Part shown: in pieces, positions 7,976 to 15,220 of the stretch
Layout: each line of letters opens with the position of its first letter
How positions within the stretch are numbered: position 1 is the first letter of the stretch
Assembly: GCF_002217755.1 (NCBI RefSeq)
Contig: NZ_BCFL01000028.1
Span: 88,063-152,062, forward strand
Source of the DNA: Streptomyces hyaluromycini
GTDB lineage: Bacteria; Actinomycetota; Actinomycetes; Streptomycetales; Streptomycetaceae
Direction: 5' to 3'
Length of the DNA: 64,000 nt
Program-made: the position numbers and the translations under genes
Notes under the pieces: model-generated
Seen by the model: the letters and a program-made list of their open reading frames with translations, nothing else
Databases searched by the model: none
Told to the model about the DNA's origin: nothing

Positions 7976-9697
7976 TCAGAACAGGAAGTAGCGCTGGGCC
8001 ATGGGCAGTTCCGCGGCAGGTGTCGCCTCGACCAGTTCCCCGTCGATGTACACGGCGAAGCTGTCGGGATCGACCCGGACGCCGGGACGCGCGTCGTTCT
8101 CCCGCATGTCCGCCTTGGTCACCCCACGGGTCGACTCGATGGCGACGAACCGCTTCCCGAGCTGCAGCCGCTCCGGCAGCCCGTCCTCGATCGCCAACGG
8201 GGCGACGAAGTTGAAGGAGTTGGCGGCCGGTGCCCGCCCGATCGCCCCGTACATCGGGCGCGGCAGGATCGGCTGGGGCGTCGGGATCGACGCGTTGGCG
8301 TCGCCCATCTGGGCGTAGGCGATCTGCCCGCCCTTGAGGACGAGGTGCGGCTTGACCCCGAAGAACGCGGGCTCCCAGAGCACGAGGTCGGCGAGCTTCC
8401 CGGTCTCCACCGAGCCGATCTCCCTGGCCAGCCCCTGCGCGAGGGCCGGGTTGATCGTGTACTTGGCGACGTACCGCCGTACCCGGTGGTTGTCGGCCCG
8501 CCCGTCGCCCGGCAGCGCGCCCCGGCGCCGCTTCATCACGTGCGCGGTCTGCCAGGTCCGCAGGATCACCTCGCCCACGCGGCCCATGGCCTGTGCGTCG
8601 GAGGAGATGATGGAGATCGCGCCGAGGTCGTGGAGTATGTCCTCCGCGCCGATGGTCGACGGCCGGATCCGCGACTCGGCGAAGGCCAGGTCCTCGGGCA
8701 CCGCCGGGTTGAGGTGGTGGCACACCATCAGCATGTCGAGGTGTTCCTCGGCGGTGTTCACCGTGTACGGCCGGGTCGGGTTCGTCGAACTCGGCAGCAC
8801 ATGCGGTTCGGAGACGACGGTCATGATGTCGGGGGCGTGCCCGCCGCCCGCGCCCTCGGTGTGGTACGCGTGGATCCCCCGCCCGCCGATCGCGGCGAGG
8901 GTGTCCGCGACGAATCCCGCTTCGTTCAGCGTGTCCGTGTGGATGGCGACCTGGATGCCCGTCCGGTCGGCGACGGTCAGGGAGGCGTCGATGACGGCCG
9001 GGGTGGAGCCCCAGTCCTCGTGCAGCTTCAGGCCCAGTGCCCCGCCCCGGATCTGGGAGAGCATGGCCTCGTGCGAGACGGTGTTGCCCTTGCCGAGGAA
9101 GCCGATGTTGAGGGGGTACTGCTCCATCGCCTCCAGCATCCGGGCGAGGTGCCAGGGGCCGGGGGTGACGGTGGTCGCCTTGGACCCCTCGGCGGGGCCG
9201 GTGCCGCCGCCCACCAGCGTGGTGATGCCCGCCGTCAGCGCCTCGTCGGCGATCTGCGGGCAGATGAAGTGGACGTGCGCGTCGACGCCGCCCGCGGTGA
9301 GGATGCGCCCGTTGCCGGCGATGACCTCGGTCTCGGGGCCGATCACCAGATCGGGGTGGACGCCGTCCATGGTGTCGGGGTTGCCGGCCTTGCCGATGCC
9401 GGTGATCCGGCCGTCGCGGATGCCGATGTCGGCCTTGACGACGCCCCAGTGGTCGATGATCACGGCACCCGTGATGACCGTGTCGGGGGTGCCGTCTGCG
9501 CGCGTAGCGCGCGACTGGCCCATGGACTCGCGGATGACCTTGCCGCCGCCGAAGACCGCCTCGTCCCCGGCGAGTCCGGGCCCGCCGGAGCGGTCCTCCT
9601 CGATCTCGACGATCAGGTCGGTGTCGGCGAGCCGGATCCGGTCACCGGTGGTCGGCCCGAACAGGTCGGCGTAGGCGGCGCGGGAGATCTCAGGCAT
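7976..9697 (-). CDS. ureC: Urease alpha subunit (catalytic)
   Basis: 573-aa nickel amidohydrolase that hydrolyses urea to ammonia and carbamate in the cytoplasm. The first nickel-ligand histidines are in DAHVHFICPQ, the carbamylated lysine is in GLKLHEDWGS, another ligand is in VAIHTDTLNE, and the flap/active-site signature is MVCHHLNPAVPEDLAFA with the catalytic His. The length is standard. The start MPEISRAAYADLFGPTTGDR at 9697 overlaps the end of ureB by 8 bases, showing translational coupling. All recognised catalytic residues are present, so the enzyme should be active. Confidence 0.98.
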   Translation of the reverse strand: MPEISRAAYADLFGPTTGDRIRLADTDLIVEIEEDRSGGPGLAGDEAVFGGGKVIRESMGQSRATRADGTPDTVITGAVIIDHWGVVKADIGIRDGRITGIGKAGNPDTMDGVHPDLVIGPETEVIAGNGRILTAGGVDAHVHFICPQIADEALTAGITTLVGGGTGPAEGSKATTVTPGPWHLARMLEAMEQYPLNIGFLGKGNTVSHEAMLSQIRGGALGLKLHEDWGSTPAVIDASLTVADRTGIQVAIHTDTLNEAGFVADTLAAIGGRGIHAYHTEGAGGGHAPDIMTVVSEPHVLPSSTNPTRPYTVNTAEEHLDMLMVCHHLNPAVPEDLAFAESRIRPSTIGAEDILHDLGAISIISSDAQAMGRVGEVILRTWQTAHVMKRRRGALPGDGRADNHRVRRYVAKYTINPALAQGLAREIGSVETGKLADLVLWEPAFFGVKPHLVLKGGQIAYAQMGDANASIPTPQPILPRPMYGAIGRAPAANSFNFVAPLAIEDGLPERLQLGKRFVAIESTRGVTKADMRENDARPGVRVDPDSFAVYIDGELVEATPAAELPMAQRYFLF

Positions 9698-10001
9698 CGA
9701 GGGCACCTCCGGTCTCGCCGCGCAGCCCGGGGACCACACGGGCGCCGGTGAGCGGGACGAGTTCGACGTCGACGGGGATGCCGGGCTCGAAGCGGACGGC
9801 GGTGCCGGCGGCGACGTTCAGCCGCTTGCCGCGCGCCGCGTCCCGGTCGAACTCCAGTCCGGGGTTGGCCTCGGCGAAGTGGTAGTGGGAGCCGACCTGG
9901 ACGGGCCGGTCGGCGGCGTTGAGGACGGTCATCCGGGTGACCTCGCGGCCCGCATTGAATACGACGGGCTCATCGGCGAAGAGAATCTCTCCGGGAATCA
10001 T
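9690..10001 (-). CDS. ureB: Urease beta subunit
   Basis: 103-aa structural subunit of the (alpha-beta-gamma)3 urease. It shows the family start MIPGEILFADEPVVFNAG, QVGSHYHFAEANPGLEFDR in the middle, and VRFEPG followed by the beta-sheet end. It lies 11 bases downstream of ureA and overlaps ureC. Confidence 0.97.
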   Translation of the reverse strand: MIPGEILFADEPVVFNAGREVTRMTVLNAADRPVQVGSHYHFAEANPGLEFDRDAARGKRLNVAAGTAVRFEPGIPVDVELVPLTGARVVPGLRGETGGALDA

Positions 10002-10012
10002 CGGCGGCCCCC

Positions 10013-10315
10013 TCAGACGATCGGGTCGTGGACGGTGACGAGCTTGGTGCCGTCCGGGAAGGTCGCCTCGACCTGGACGTCGTGGATCATCTCGGGGATG
10101 CCCTCCATGACGTCGTCCCTGGTGAGCAGCTTGCGCCCGGAGGCCATGAGTTCGGCGACGGTACGGCCGTCACGGGCCCCTTCGAGGATGTGCGACGTGA
10201 TGAGGGCGACCGCCTCGGGGTGGTTCAGGCGGAGCCCGCGGGCCCGGCGCTTCTCGGCGACGTCGGCGGCCACATGGATCAGCAGCCTCTCTTGCTCGTG
10301 CGGGGTCAGTTGCAC
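10013..10315 (-). CDS. ureA: Urease gamma subunit
   Basis: 100-aa gamma subunit, first gene of the operon. The family body is LTPHEQERLLIHVAADVAEK, LRLNHPEAVALI and VEATFPDGTKLVTVHDPI. I place the start at the GTG at 10315 (VQLTPHEQ) because AGGTGG lies just upstream and this is the normal family start; the frame continues upstream without homology. Separate gamma and beta genes are usual for actinobacteria. The operon promoter must lie in 10316-10478; I see no clear regulator site there. Confidence 0.96.
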   Translation of the reverse strand: MQLTPHEQERLLIHVAADVAEKRRARGLRLNHPEAVALITSHILEGARDGRTVAELMASGRKLLTRDDVMEGIPEMIHDVQVEATFPDGTKLVTVHDPIV

Positions 10316-10478
10316 GTCCCACCTCACAGTCCTCGCTCCGGACCGTGCGGGGTCCGGTTGCCGCAGCCACCCGTCCGGACACAAAACCGCTGGTGGCGTG
10401 GATGGGCAGGCTAGTTCGCCGGAGTTTCAACGACGTTAACCGGGCCGTGGTCGCGCCGAGCGGCCGCTGGAACGGCGT

Positions 10479-11051
10479 TCAGCGCACCGCGCGGACCACC
10501 AGATCCGCCAGCTGCCGGCCCGCCGCCTCGTCGAGGGGTGCGTGGTCGAGGAGCAGGCGGTACCAGAGCACGCCGTAGACGACGTCGGTGAGCAGTTCGG
10601 GGTCCAGGCCGGCGGCGATCTCGCCGCGCGCCTTGGCCCGTTCGAGGAGTTCGCCGAGGGCGGCGCGGCGGCTGAACAGGAACCGTTCCCGGAACGCCAC
10701 CGCGAAGACCGGGTCGAGCAGGGCCTGGGCCATCAGCCCGATCAGGACCGGCCGCCGGCCGCGCTGCCGGAACGTGGCGGTCAGGAAAGCCGTGAGGTCG
10801 GCGGGGAGCGACCCCTCGTCCGGGACGGCGATCTCGGTCTCCGCCAGGTCGAGCATGGCGTCGAGCACGACGTCGGCCTTGGACGGCCACCAGCGGTAGA
10901 TCGTCTGCTTGCCCACGCCCGCGCGGGCGGCGATGCCCTCGATGGTCAGCCCGGCATAGCCGTGCTCCTGCAAGCCGTCCATGGCCGCAGCGAGGATCGC
11001 GCGCCGCGACTCCTCGCTGCGCGGCCGGCCCTGCCGTCGCTCACTCGTCAT
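10479..11051 (-). CDS. TetR/AcrR-family transcriptional regulator
   Basis: 190-aa repressor. The N-terminal HTH is clear: RAILAAAMDGLQEHGYAGL followed by IEGIAARAGVGKQTIYRWWP. The C-terminal ligand-binding domain is all-helical and unassigned. It is divergent from an SDR gene (11125-11808) and the 73-base gap holds a large perfect palindrome at 11069-11106, so it most likely represses itself and the SDR until a small ligand binds. Confidence 0.9.
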   Translation of the reverse strand: MTSERRQGRPRSEESRRAILAAAMDGLQEHGYAGLTIEGIAARAGVGKQTIYRWWPSKADVVLDAMLDLAETEIAVPDEGSLPADLTAFLTATFRQRGRRPVLIGLMAQALLDPVFAVAFRERFLFSRRAALGELLERAKARGEIAAGLDPELLTDVVYGVLWYRLLLDHAPLDEAAGRQLADLVVRAVR

Positions 11052-11067
11052 GGAACCCACTTTACAA

Positions 11068-11106
11068 GACGCCACGTCTCGATAATCTAATAACGAGACG
11101 TGGCGT
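11068..11106. promoter_or_regulatory. TetR operator between divergent tetR and SDR genes
   Basis: Perfect 13-bp arms, ACGCCACGTCTCG at 11069-11081 and CGAGACGTGGCGT at 11094-11106, around a 12-bp AT-rich centre. The left arm region also contains a smaller palindrome (AGACG-CCA-CGTCT), so the site may bind two dimers. The AT-rich centre could carry the -10 box of one or both promoters. Confidence 0.8.
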
Positions 11107-11124
11107 TCCGAAAAGAGGTCGAGC

Positions 11125-11808
11125 ATGCGCGTTGTGATCATGGGTGGGACTTCCGGCATCGGTCTGGCCACCGCCCGGAGGCTGGCGGACGACGGCGCCG
11201 AGGTGATCGTCACCGGGCGCAATCCGGAGAGGCTGGCCGCCGTCAAAGAGGTCGTGGCGGCGGAACAGGTGGACAGCACGTCGGAGGAGGCGGTCGCGGC
11301 GTTCTTCGACCGGACCGGGCCCTTCGACCATCTGGTGCTCGCGTTCAGCCCGGGGGCGGCGGGCCTCGGCCCGCTGGCGGACATCGGGCTCGCGGACGTC
11401 AGGGCGGCGTTCGACGGGAAGCTCTTCCCCTACCTGTTCGCCGTCCAGCGCGCACGGGTGACCGGCTCGATCACGCTGGTCTCGGCCTCCACGGCGCGCT
11501 CGGCGCTGGCCGGGACGGTGGCCCTGGCGGCGGTCAACGGTGCGATAGAGCGGATGGTTTCACCACTGGCGGCCGAGCTCGCGCCCGTTCGGGTGAACGC
11601 GGTGTCGCCGGGCGCCGTCGACACGCCCTGGTGGGACTTCCTGCCCCGGGAGCAGCGGCAGGCGCAGTTCGCGGCGGCCGCGGAGACGGTGCCGGCCGGA
11701 CGGGTGGGGCGCCCCGAGGATGTCGCCGCCGCCATCCGCTATCTCGTGGACGCCACCTACGTGACCGGCTCGGTCCTGCCGGTCGACGGAGGATTCACCG
11801 TCGCCTGA
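11125..11808 (+). CDS. SDR-family protein lacking the catalytic Tyr/Lys
   Basis: 227-aa short-chain dehydrogenase/reductase fold. The dinucleotide motif GGTSGIG is at residues 7-13 and the C-terminal strand ends YVTGSVLPVDGGF, as in classical SDRs. A serine-containing strand is present (ITLVSAS), but where YxxxK is expected the sequence reads VALAAVNGAIERM, with Leu in place of Tyr and Asn in place of Lys. So NAD(P)H binding is likely but ordinary SDR catalysis is doubtful. It is divergent from tetR and presumably its target. It could be a ligand-binding relative or use another mechanism. Confidence 0.85.
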   Translation: MRVVIMGGTSGIGLATARRLADDGAEVIVTGRNPERLAAVKEVVAAEQVDSTSEEAVAAFFDRTGPFDHLVLAFSPGAAGLGPLADIGLADVRAAFDGKLFPYLFAVQRARVTGSITLVSASTARSALAGTVALAAVNGAIERMVSPLAAELAPVRVNAVSPGAVDTPWWDFLPREQRQAQFAAAAETVPAGRVGRPEDVAAAIRYLVDATYVTGSVLPVDGGFTVA

Positions 11809-11877
11809 CGACGTCCCGTGACACCCGATCGGCCCTCCTCCGGACGCTCCGGGGGAGGGCCGACGTCATGCCGGCGG

Positions 11878-12168
11878 TCAGGAGCCCGCAGCCCCCCGGT
11901 GCTCCGCCGCGATGCCGAAGCGGCCGCGTTCGGGGCGTGCGGCGGCGGCGGGCTCGCGGACCGCGGAGACCGCGCTGACCACGTGGTCCACGTGCTCCTC
12001 GGCGGGTTCCGGGAGCCCTTCGAGGCGTTCGAGGTCGGCGGCGGAGACGAGGGCGACCAGGGGCTTGCCGTGGCGCGTCACGACGACGCGCTCACCGCCG
12101 TACACCACCCGGTTGATCAGTTCGGCGAGCTCAGCCCTGGCTTGGGTCACCGGAATCTCGTAGGCCAT
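11878..12168 (-). CDS. Phd/YefM-family antitoxin, orphan
   Basis: 96-aa protein whose first 50 residues match the Phd/YefM DNA-binding fold: IPVTQARAELAELINRV, then VVVTRHGKPLVALVSAADL. The tail is Pro/Glu/Arg-rich and probably disordered, as expected for a toxin-binding region. No Doc, YoeB or other toxin gene lies next to it; the neighbours are the SDR and, divergently, a ClpP paralogue. It may therefore work as a stand-alone repressor. A TGTACA-type palindrome lies between it and clpP. Confidence 0.8.
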   Translation of the reverse strand: MAYEIPVTQARAELAELINRVVYGGERVVVTRHGKPLVALVSAADLERLEGLPEPAEEHVDHVVSAVSAVREPAAAARPERGRFGIAAEHRGAAGS

Positions 12169-12237
12169 GAACCCAGCTTAAGGGGCACCCCGGACAACGC
12201 CTCGTGTTCGGCGACAGCGGAATCCCTGTCCCAGCGT

Positions 12238-12254
12238 ATGTACGTCCTGTACAT
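12238..12254. promoter_or_regulatory. Palindrome with TGTACA core between yefM-like and clpP-like genes
   Basis: ATGTAC (12238-12243) and GTACAT (12249-12254) with a 5-bp spacer, including one full TGTACA at 12248-12253. TGTACA is the core of the known E. coli YefM operator. The position, about 55 bases before clpP and 70 bases before the antitoxin start, fits control of both divergent genes; function is inferred. Confidence 0.5.
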
Positions 12255-12307
12255 TTTTTACAGAGAGCTCGGCCGTCGAGACGCCCAGCCACGAGGAGGG
12301 GTACGCC

Positions 12308-12943
12308 ATGACCCGACCGTCCGCCCGCTATGTTCTGCCCGAGTTCACGGAACGCACGGCCACGGGGCAGCGCACCCTGGATCCGTACTCGAAGCTCCTG
12401 GAGGAGCGGATCGTCTTTCTCGGCACGCCCGTCGACGAGACCTCGGCCAACGACGTGATGGCGCAGTTCATGCATCTGGAGCACGCGGCTCCGGAGCGGG
12501 ACATCTCGCTGTACATCAACTCCCCGGGCGGGTCGTTCAGCGCGATGGCCGCGATCTACGACACGGTCCAGTACGTGAGCTGTGACGTGGAGACGATCTG
12601 CCTCGGGCAGGCCGGGGCCTCGGCGGCGGTACTGCTCGCGGCCGGCACACCGGGCAAGCGGTCCGTGCTGCCCGGCGCACGCATCGTGCTCCAGCAGCCG
12701 TCGCTGCCGGAGCCGGTGCAGGGCCAGCCGAGTGATCTGATCATCCGGGCCGAGGAGTTGGACCGGGTCCGGACACTGCTCGAAGGGATGCTCGCCCGGC
12801 ACACCGGGCGCACCCCGGAGCAGGTGCACCGGGATCTGGAGCGGGACCTGGTCCTGGACGCGCAAGAAGCACTGGCCTACGGGCTGGTGGACCGGGTCGT
12901 GCCCAGCCGCCGGGCCTCGCTCGGTCTGCCGGACGCGGGGTGA
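12308..12943 (+). CDS. ClpP-family protein with degenerate catalytic triad
   Basis: 211-aa ClpP paralogue with a clear family fold: ISLYINSPGGSFSAMAAIYD, TICLGQAGASAAVLLAAG and EALAYGLVDRVV. In active ClpP the nucleophile is in GQAAS; here the same position is Ala (GQAGAS), with Ser shifted by one. The catalytic His normally in IHQP is replaced (VLQQPS). The acidic residue region (LERDLVLD) is kept. Catalysis is therefore questionable; it may be a structural or regulatory ring subunit. Streptomyces carry several clpP genes, and this is a monocistronic-type extra paralogue, not clpP1P2. GAGGAGG lies upstream of the ATG. A small gene follows 7 bases downstream. Confidence 0.88.
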   Translation: MTRPSARYVLPEFTERTATGQRTLDPYSKLLEERIVFLGTPVDETSANDVMAQFMHLEHAAPERDISLYINSPGGSFSAMAAIYDTVQYVSCDVETICLGQAGASAAVLLAAGTPGKRSVLPGARIVLQQPSLPEPVQGQPSDLIIRAEELDRVRTLLEGMLARHTGRTPEQVHRDLERDLVLDAQEALAYGLVDRVVPSRRASLGLPDAG

Positions 12944-12950
12944 GCCGCCG

Positions 12951-13259
12951 ATGCTGCCGCCGGAACTCCCGCCGCTGCCCGCACTGACCCGCGCCGAGGG
13001 CGAGCTGATCGACCGTTACCTGGACGTGGTGGACCTGCTGGGCCGGATCAATCCGGCGCAGAACGAGGACACCTACCGCGGGCTGCGCGCCGCGCAGGCG
13101 CTGGTGCGCGCGGCGTCCGAGCTGCGCGACGCGCTGGCCCTGATGCATCGCCGGGGCGAGACGGAGCTTCACGGGGACACGCTGGCACGGGCGTTGCGGG
13201 TGCTCGACGGTGAGCGCCGGACCGCTCGCGTCGCACTCCCGCCGGACTGCGTACGGTGA
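12951..13259 (+). CDS. Small conserved helical protein downstream of clpP-like gene
   Basis: 102-aa protein I do not recognise, starting 7 bases after the clpP-like stop and therefore probably translated with it. It is mostly amphipathic helix (LTRAEGELIDRYLDVVDLLG, then ALVRAASELRDALALMH), acidic at the start and Arg-rich at the end, with no membrane segment. The context suggests a partner of the ClpP-like protein, such as an assembly factor or adaptor. That is inference only. Confidence 0.7.
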   Translation: MLPPELPPLPALTRAEGELIDRYLDVVDLLGRINPAQNEDTYRGLRAAQALVRAASELRDALALMHRRGETELHGDTLARALRVLDGERRTARVALPPDCVR

Positions 13260-13330
13260 CACCCGGCGGACTCCGGTCCCGTGCGTCGACGGCGCGACCG
13301 GGCCCGAGTCGAAACGATCCAAAGGAGTTA

Positions 13331-13412
13331 CCGCCGTTCGGCGGAGTGTGGCGTGGTTTTACCTTCCCGCACAGGCCGCTCAACCCGCCCGTGCGGGGGT
13401 GCCCTTGAGCGG
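13331..13412. terminator. Hairpins downstream of clpP-like operon
   Basis: CCGCCG-tt-CGGCGG at 13331-13344, and a larger stem with CCGCTCAA at 13376-13383 pairing with TTGAGCGG at 13405-13412 around a GC-rich core. Likely terminates the clpP-like operon ahead of the riboswitch promoter. The rest of 13260-13589 holds no gene. Confidence 0.5.
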
Positions 13413-13589
13413 CTTCCGCGCAGGTCCGGGGCTACGCAGGGCAGTTGACGGAGAATCGAACACAGAGTTGTCCACCCGAACGGGTGGGTGGTGAGTAACC
13501 CCACAAATCCCCGATTCCGTTGGGATTTTCGGACACGAGTGAGTGAAGATCCCTGTCTGACGACAAGCCCCCGCCACAGCGGCGGGGCG

Positions 13590-13803
13590 GTCCGGGCGGA
13601 CGCCGAGTCCTGCCGCCGCCCGGATTGACCCGTCGACAGAAGTGCATCGGCAGGAGTGGAGGACCCAAGCACGACGGGTCGCCGGAACGGTCACACCACG
13701 ACCGGACCGAGCAGCCCTTGGGGTGAAGCCGTGGCAACACGGCCGGGCAACTTCGCCAGCCCGAATCCGACAGGTCATCCTTCACAGGCGGCTGACGAAG
13801 GGT
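13590..13803 (+). promoter_or_regulatory. ydaO-type c-di-AMP riboswitch
   Basis: Leader of the NlpC/P60 gene. It carries conserved ydaO segments as I know them: CCGAGTCCTGCCGCC, GACAGAAG, CAGGAGTGGAGGACCCAA, GGGGTGAAGCC, CGGGCAAC and CCCGAATCCGACAGGTCA, closing near GGCTGACGAAGG. The aptamer runs almost to the start codon (ATG 13809), so the AAGGG at its 3' edge is also the ribosome site. In actinobacteria this riboswitch turns off cell-wall hydrolase genes when c-di-AMP is high. Boundaries are approximate. Confidence 0.9.
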
Positions 13804-13808
13804 TGCGC

Positions 13809-14282
13809 ATGAATGCGCTCAATCGTGTTCCGTCGCTGATGGCCCGGGCCGGCACGGCCTCGGCGCTGACCATCGCCGCCGTGGGCGGCTCGATCGTGAT
13901 CCCGGGTGTCGCCTCCGACGCCTCGGCCGCCACGATGGCGACGAAGGCACTTCAGGTCGCCGCCTCGAAGAAGGGCGCGCCCTACAGGTGGGGCGCCACC
14001 GGGCCGAACAGGTTCGACTGCTCCGGGCTCACGCTGTACTCGTTCAAGAAGGCCGGCAAGAGCCTGCCCCGTACGGCGGCCCAGCAGTACAACAAGACCC
14101 GTCACATCTCGGCCGGCAACCGCAAGGCCGGGGACCTGGTCTTCTTCCACTCGGGATCCAGCGTGTACCACGTCGGCATCTACGCCGGGAAGGGAAAGAT
14201 CTGGCACGCCCCGAAGACCGGGGACGTGGTGAGGCTCCAGAAGATCTGGACCCGGAGCGTCTGGTACGGCCGGGTCAGCTGA
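13809..14282 (+). CDS. Secreted NlpC/P60-family peptidoglycan hydrolase
   Basis: 157-aa cell-wall hydrolase consisting of a signal peptide (to about residue 40, ending ASDASA) and one minimal NlpC/P60 domain. The catalytic Cys is in RFDCSGLT, the His in VYHVGIYAG and the third polar residue in IWHAPK. Such enzymes cleave the D-Glu to diamino acid bond in peptide stems. It has no extra binding domain, shorter than most Streptomyces relatives. I chose the ATG at 13809; an in-frame GTG at 13656 lies inside the riboswitch and is excluded. Expression should depend on c-di-AMP through the leader. Confidence 0.93.
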   Translation: MNALNRVPSLMARAGTASALTIAAVGGSIVIPGVASDASAATMATKALQVAASKKGAPYRWGATGPNRFDCSGLTLYSFKKAGKSLPRTAAQQYNKTRHISAGNRKAGDLVFFHSGSSVYHVGIYAGKGKIWHAPKTGDVVRLQKIWTRSVWYGRVS

Positions 14283-14317
14283 CCCGCTCCAGCGACCGGC
14301 CGGCAGGGGTCCAGGGC

Positions 14318-14553
14318 TAGGGCCTGTCCGGCGGGCCAAGCCGCAGAAAATCGGCGGCGGCTATCAGTGCCGGTGAGCGGGGTGTGGTGCGTGCAGCTGC
14401 AAGGCGGAGGAGGGAGTCGACACGGTGGGGGCACCTCCCGGCCGAAGGCTGGGGGATGTCGGCGACCGACGACAACGCGGCTGGGGGTACCCCCCTCTGG
14501 GGGAGTGCGTGGCACACTCCGCGTCTGCGGCTGGGTCCGCTGGACAGGCCCTA
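14318..14553. mobile_element. MITE-like element with 20-bp terminal inverted repeats
   Basis: Ends TAGGGCCTGTCCGGCGGGCC (14318-14337) and the inverted GGTCCGCTGGACAGGCCCTA (14534-14553) match at 18 of 20 positions. The interior holds the GC-rich hairpin sequence around GCACCTCCCGGCCGAAGGC, familiar as a dispersed Streptomyces repeat (memory). There is no ORF. If the true end is GGGCCTGTCC, the flanking TA on both sides would be a 2-bp target duplication as in IS630/Tc1-type elements. Its right end supplies the stop codon of the neighbouring ATPase gene. Confidence 0.65.
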
Positions 14554-15009
14554 AGGCTCCTGCTGGCCGGCCGCGGTGACGGTCGGGGTCGGGACCGTCC
14601 AGGGAAGTTCGATGGAGACGGTCTTGCCACCCTCCCGGGTGGGGCGCACCCTGAGCTTGCCGCCGCACTCGGCGGTCAGCCAGCGGATGATGACCATGCC
14701 GCGCCCGTTGTCCTGCTGGACCGCGGCGGGAAGTCTCTTGGGGAAGCGCGGATGACTGTCCGTGACGCCGATGCGCAGCTGTTCGTCACGGTCGAGCACG
14801 AGGTCCACCGTGAAGGTGGGTGACTGCCCGAAGGTGTGCTGCACGGCGTTGGTGGCGAGTTCGGAGACGATGAGCCGGATGGTGTCCGCGGTCTCCGTCT
14901 CCGGTGGCAGTCCCCACTCCGCGAGGATGTCCAGCACATAGGAGCGGGCCGTGGAGACCGAGGCGGGATCGCTCGGCAGGGTGACGGATGCTTCCAGGTG
15001 GTCTGCCAT
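14551..15009 (-). CDS. Anti-sigma-factor-like ATP-binding protein (HATPase_c_2)
   Basis: 152-aa GHKL ATPase of the RsbW/SpoIIAB-like group abundant in Streptomyces. The N box is LIVSELATNAVQHTFG and the G box is DNGRGMVIIRWLT. It would bind a sigma factor, anti-sigma antagonist or, in WhiJ-type loci, a regulator. I chose the ATG at 15009 because AAAGGGA lies upstream; a GTG at 15048 has no ribosome site. The stop codon TAG lies within the terminal repeat of the MITE-like element, so the last residues may have been changed by its insertion. It is divergent from the XRE gene at 15221. Confidence 0.88.
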   Translation of the reverse strand: MADHLEASVTLPSDPASVSTARSYVLDILAEWGLPPETETADTIRLIVSELATNAVQHTFGQSPTFTVDLVLDRDEQLRIGVTDSHPRFPKRLPAAVQQDNGRGMVIIRWLTAECGGKLRVRPTREGGKTVSIELPWTVPTPTVTAAGQQEP

Positions 15010-15133
15010 GGCGACGTCGTCCCTTTCCTCGGGACCGGAGTCCGACACAGTGCGGATGGTTCGAGTACGGTCCCGGACTGGTGCTTCTTCGCCAGACTGC
15101 CATTACCGGGCCGGTCAGGGGAGCGATCCACCA

Positions 15134-15149
15134 AGATATGCATATATCT
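15134..15149. promoter_or_regulatory. AT-rich palindromic site in the divergent ATPase/XRE promoter region
   Basis: AGATATGCATATATCT contains the perfect palindrome ATATGCATAT (15136-15145), conspicuous in surrounding GC-rich sequence. It lies about 75 bases before the XRE start and 125 before the ATPase start. A likely operator or -10 region; binding by the XRE protein is a guess. Confidence 0.4.
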
Positions 15150-15220
15150 GTCGCTCGAAGCGGTGAACTCTGCTACCTCAGACCGTATTTGGGCGGCTCG
15201 GAAGGAGTAAGGAGTAGCCC

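Noticed and set aside
7100..9751. 883-aa plus-strand ORF opposite ureF/ureC
   Set aside because: Antisense shadow of real urease genes in very high-GC sequence; composition is Arg/Gly/Pro-rich without any domain.
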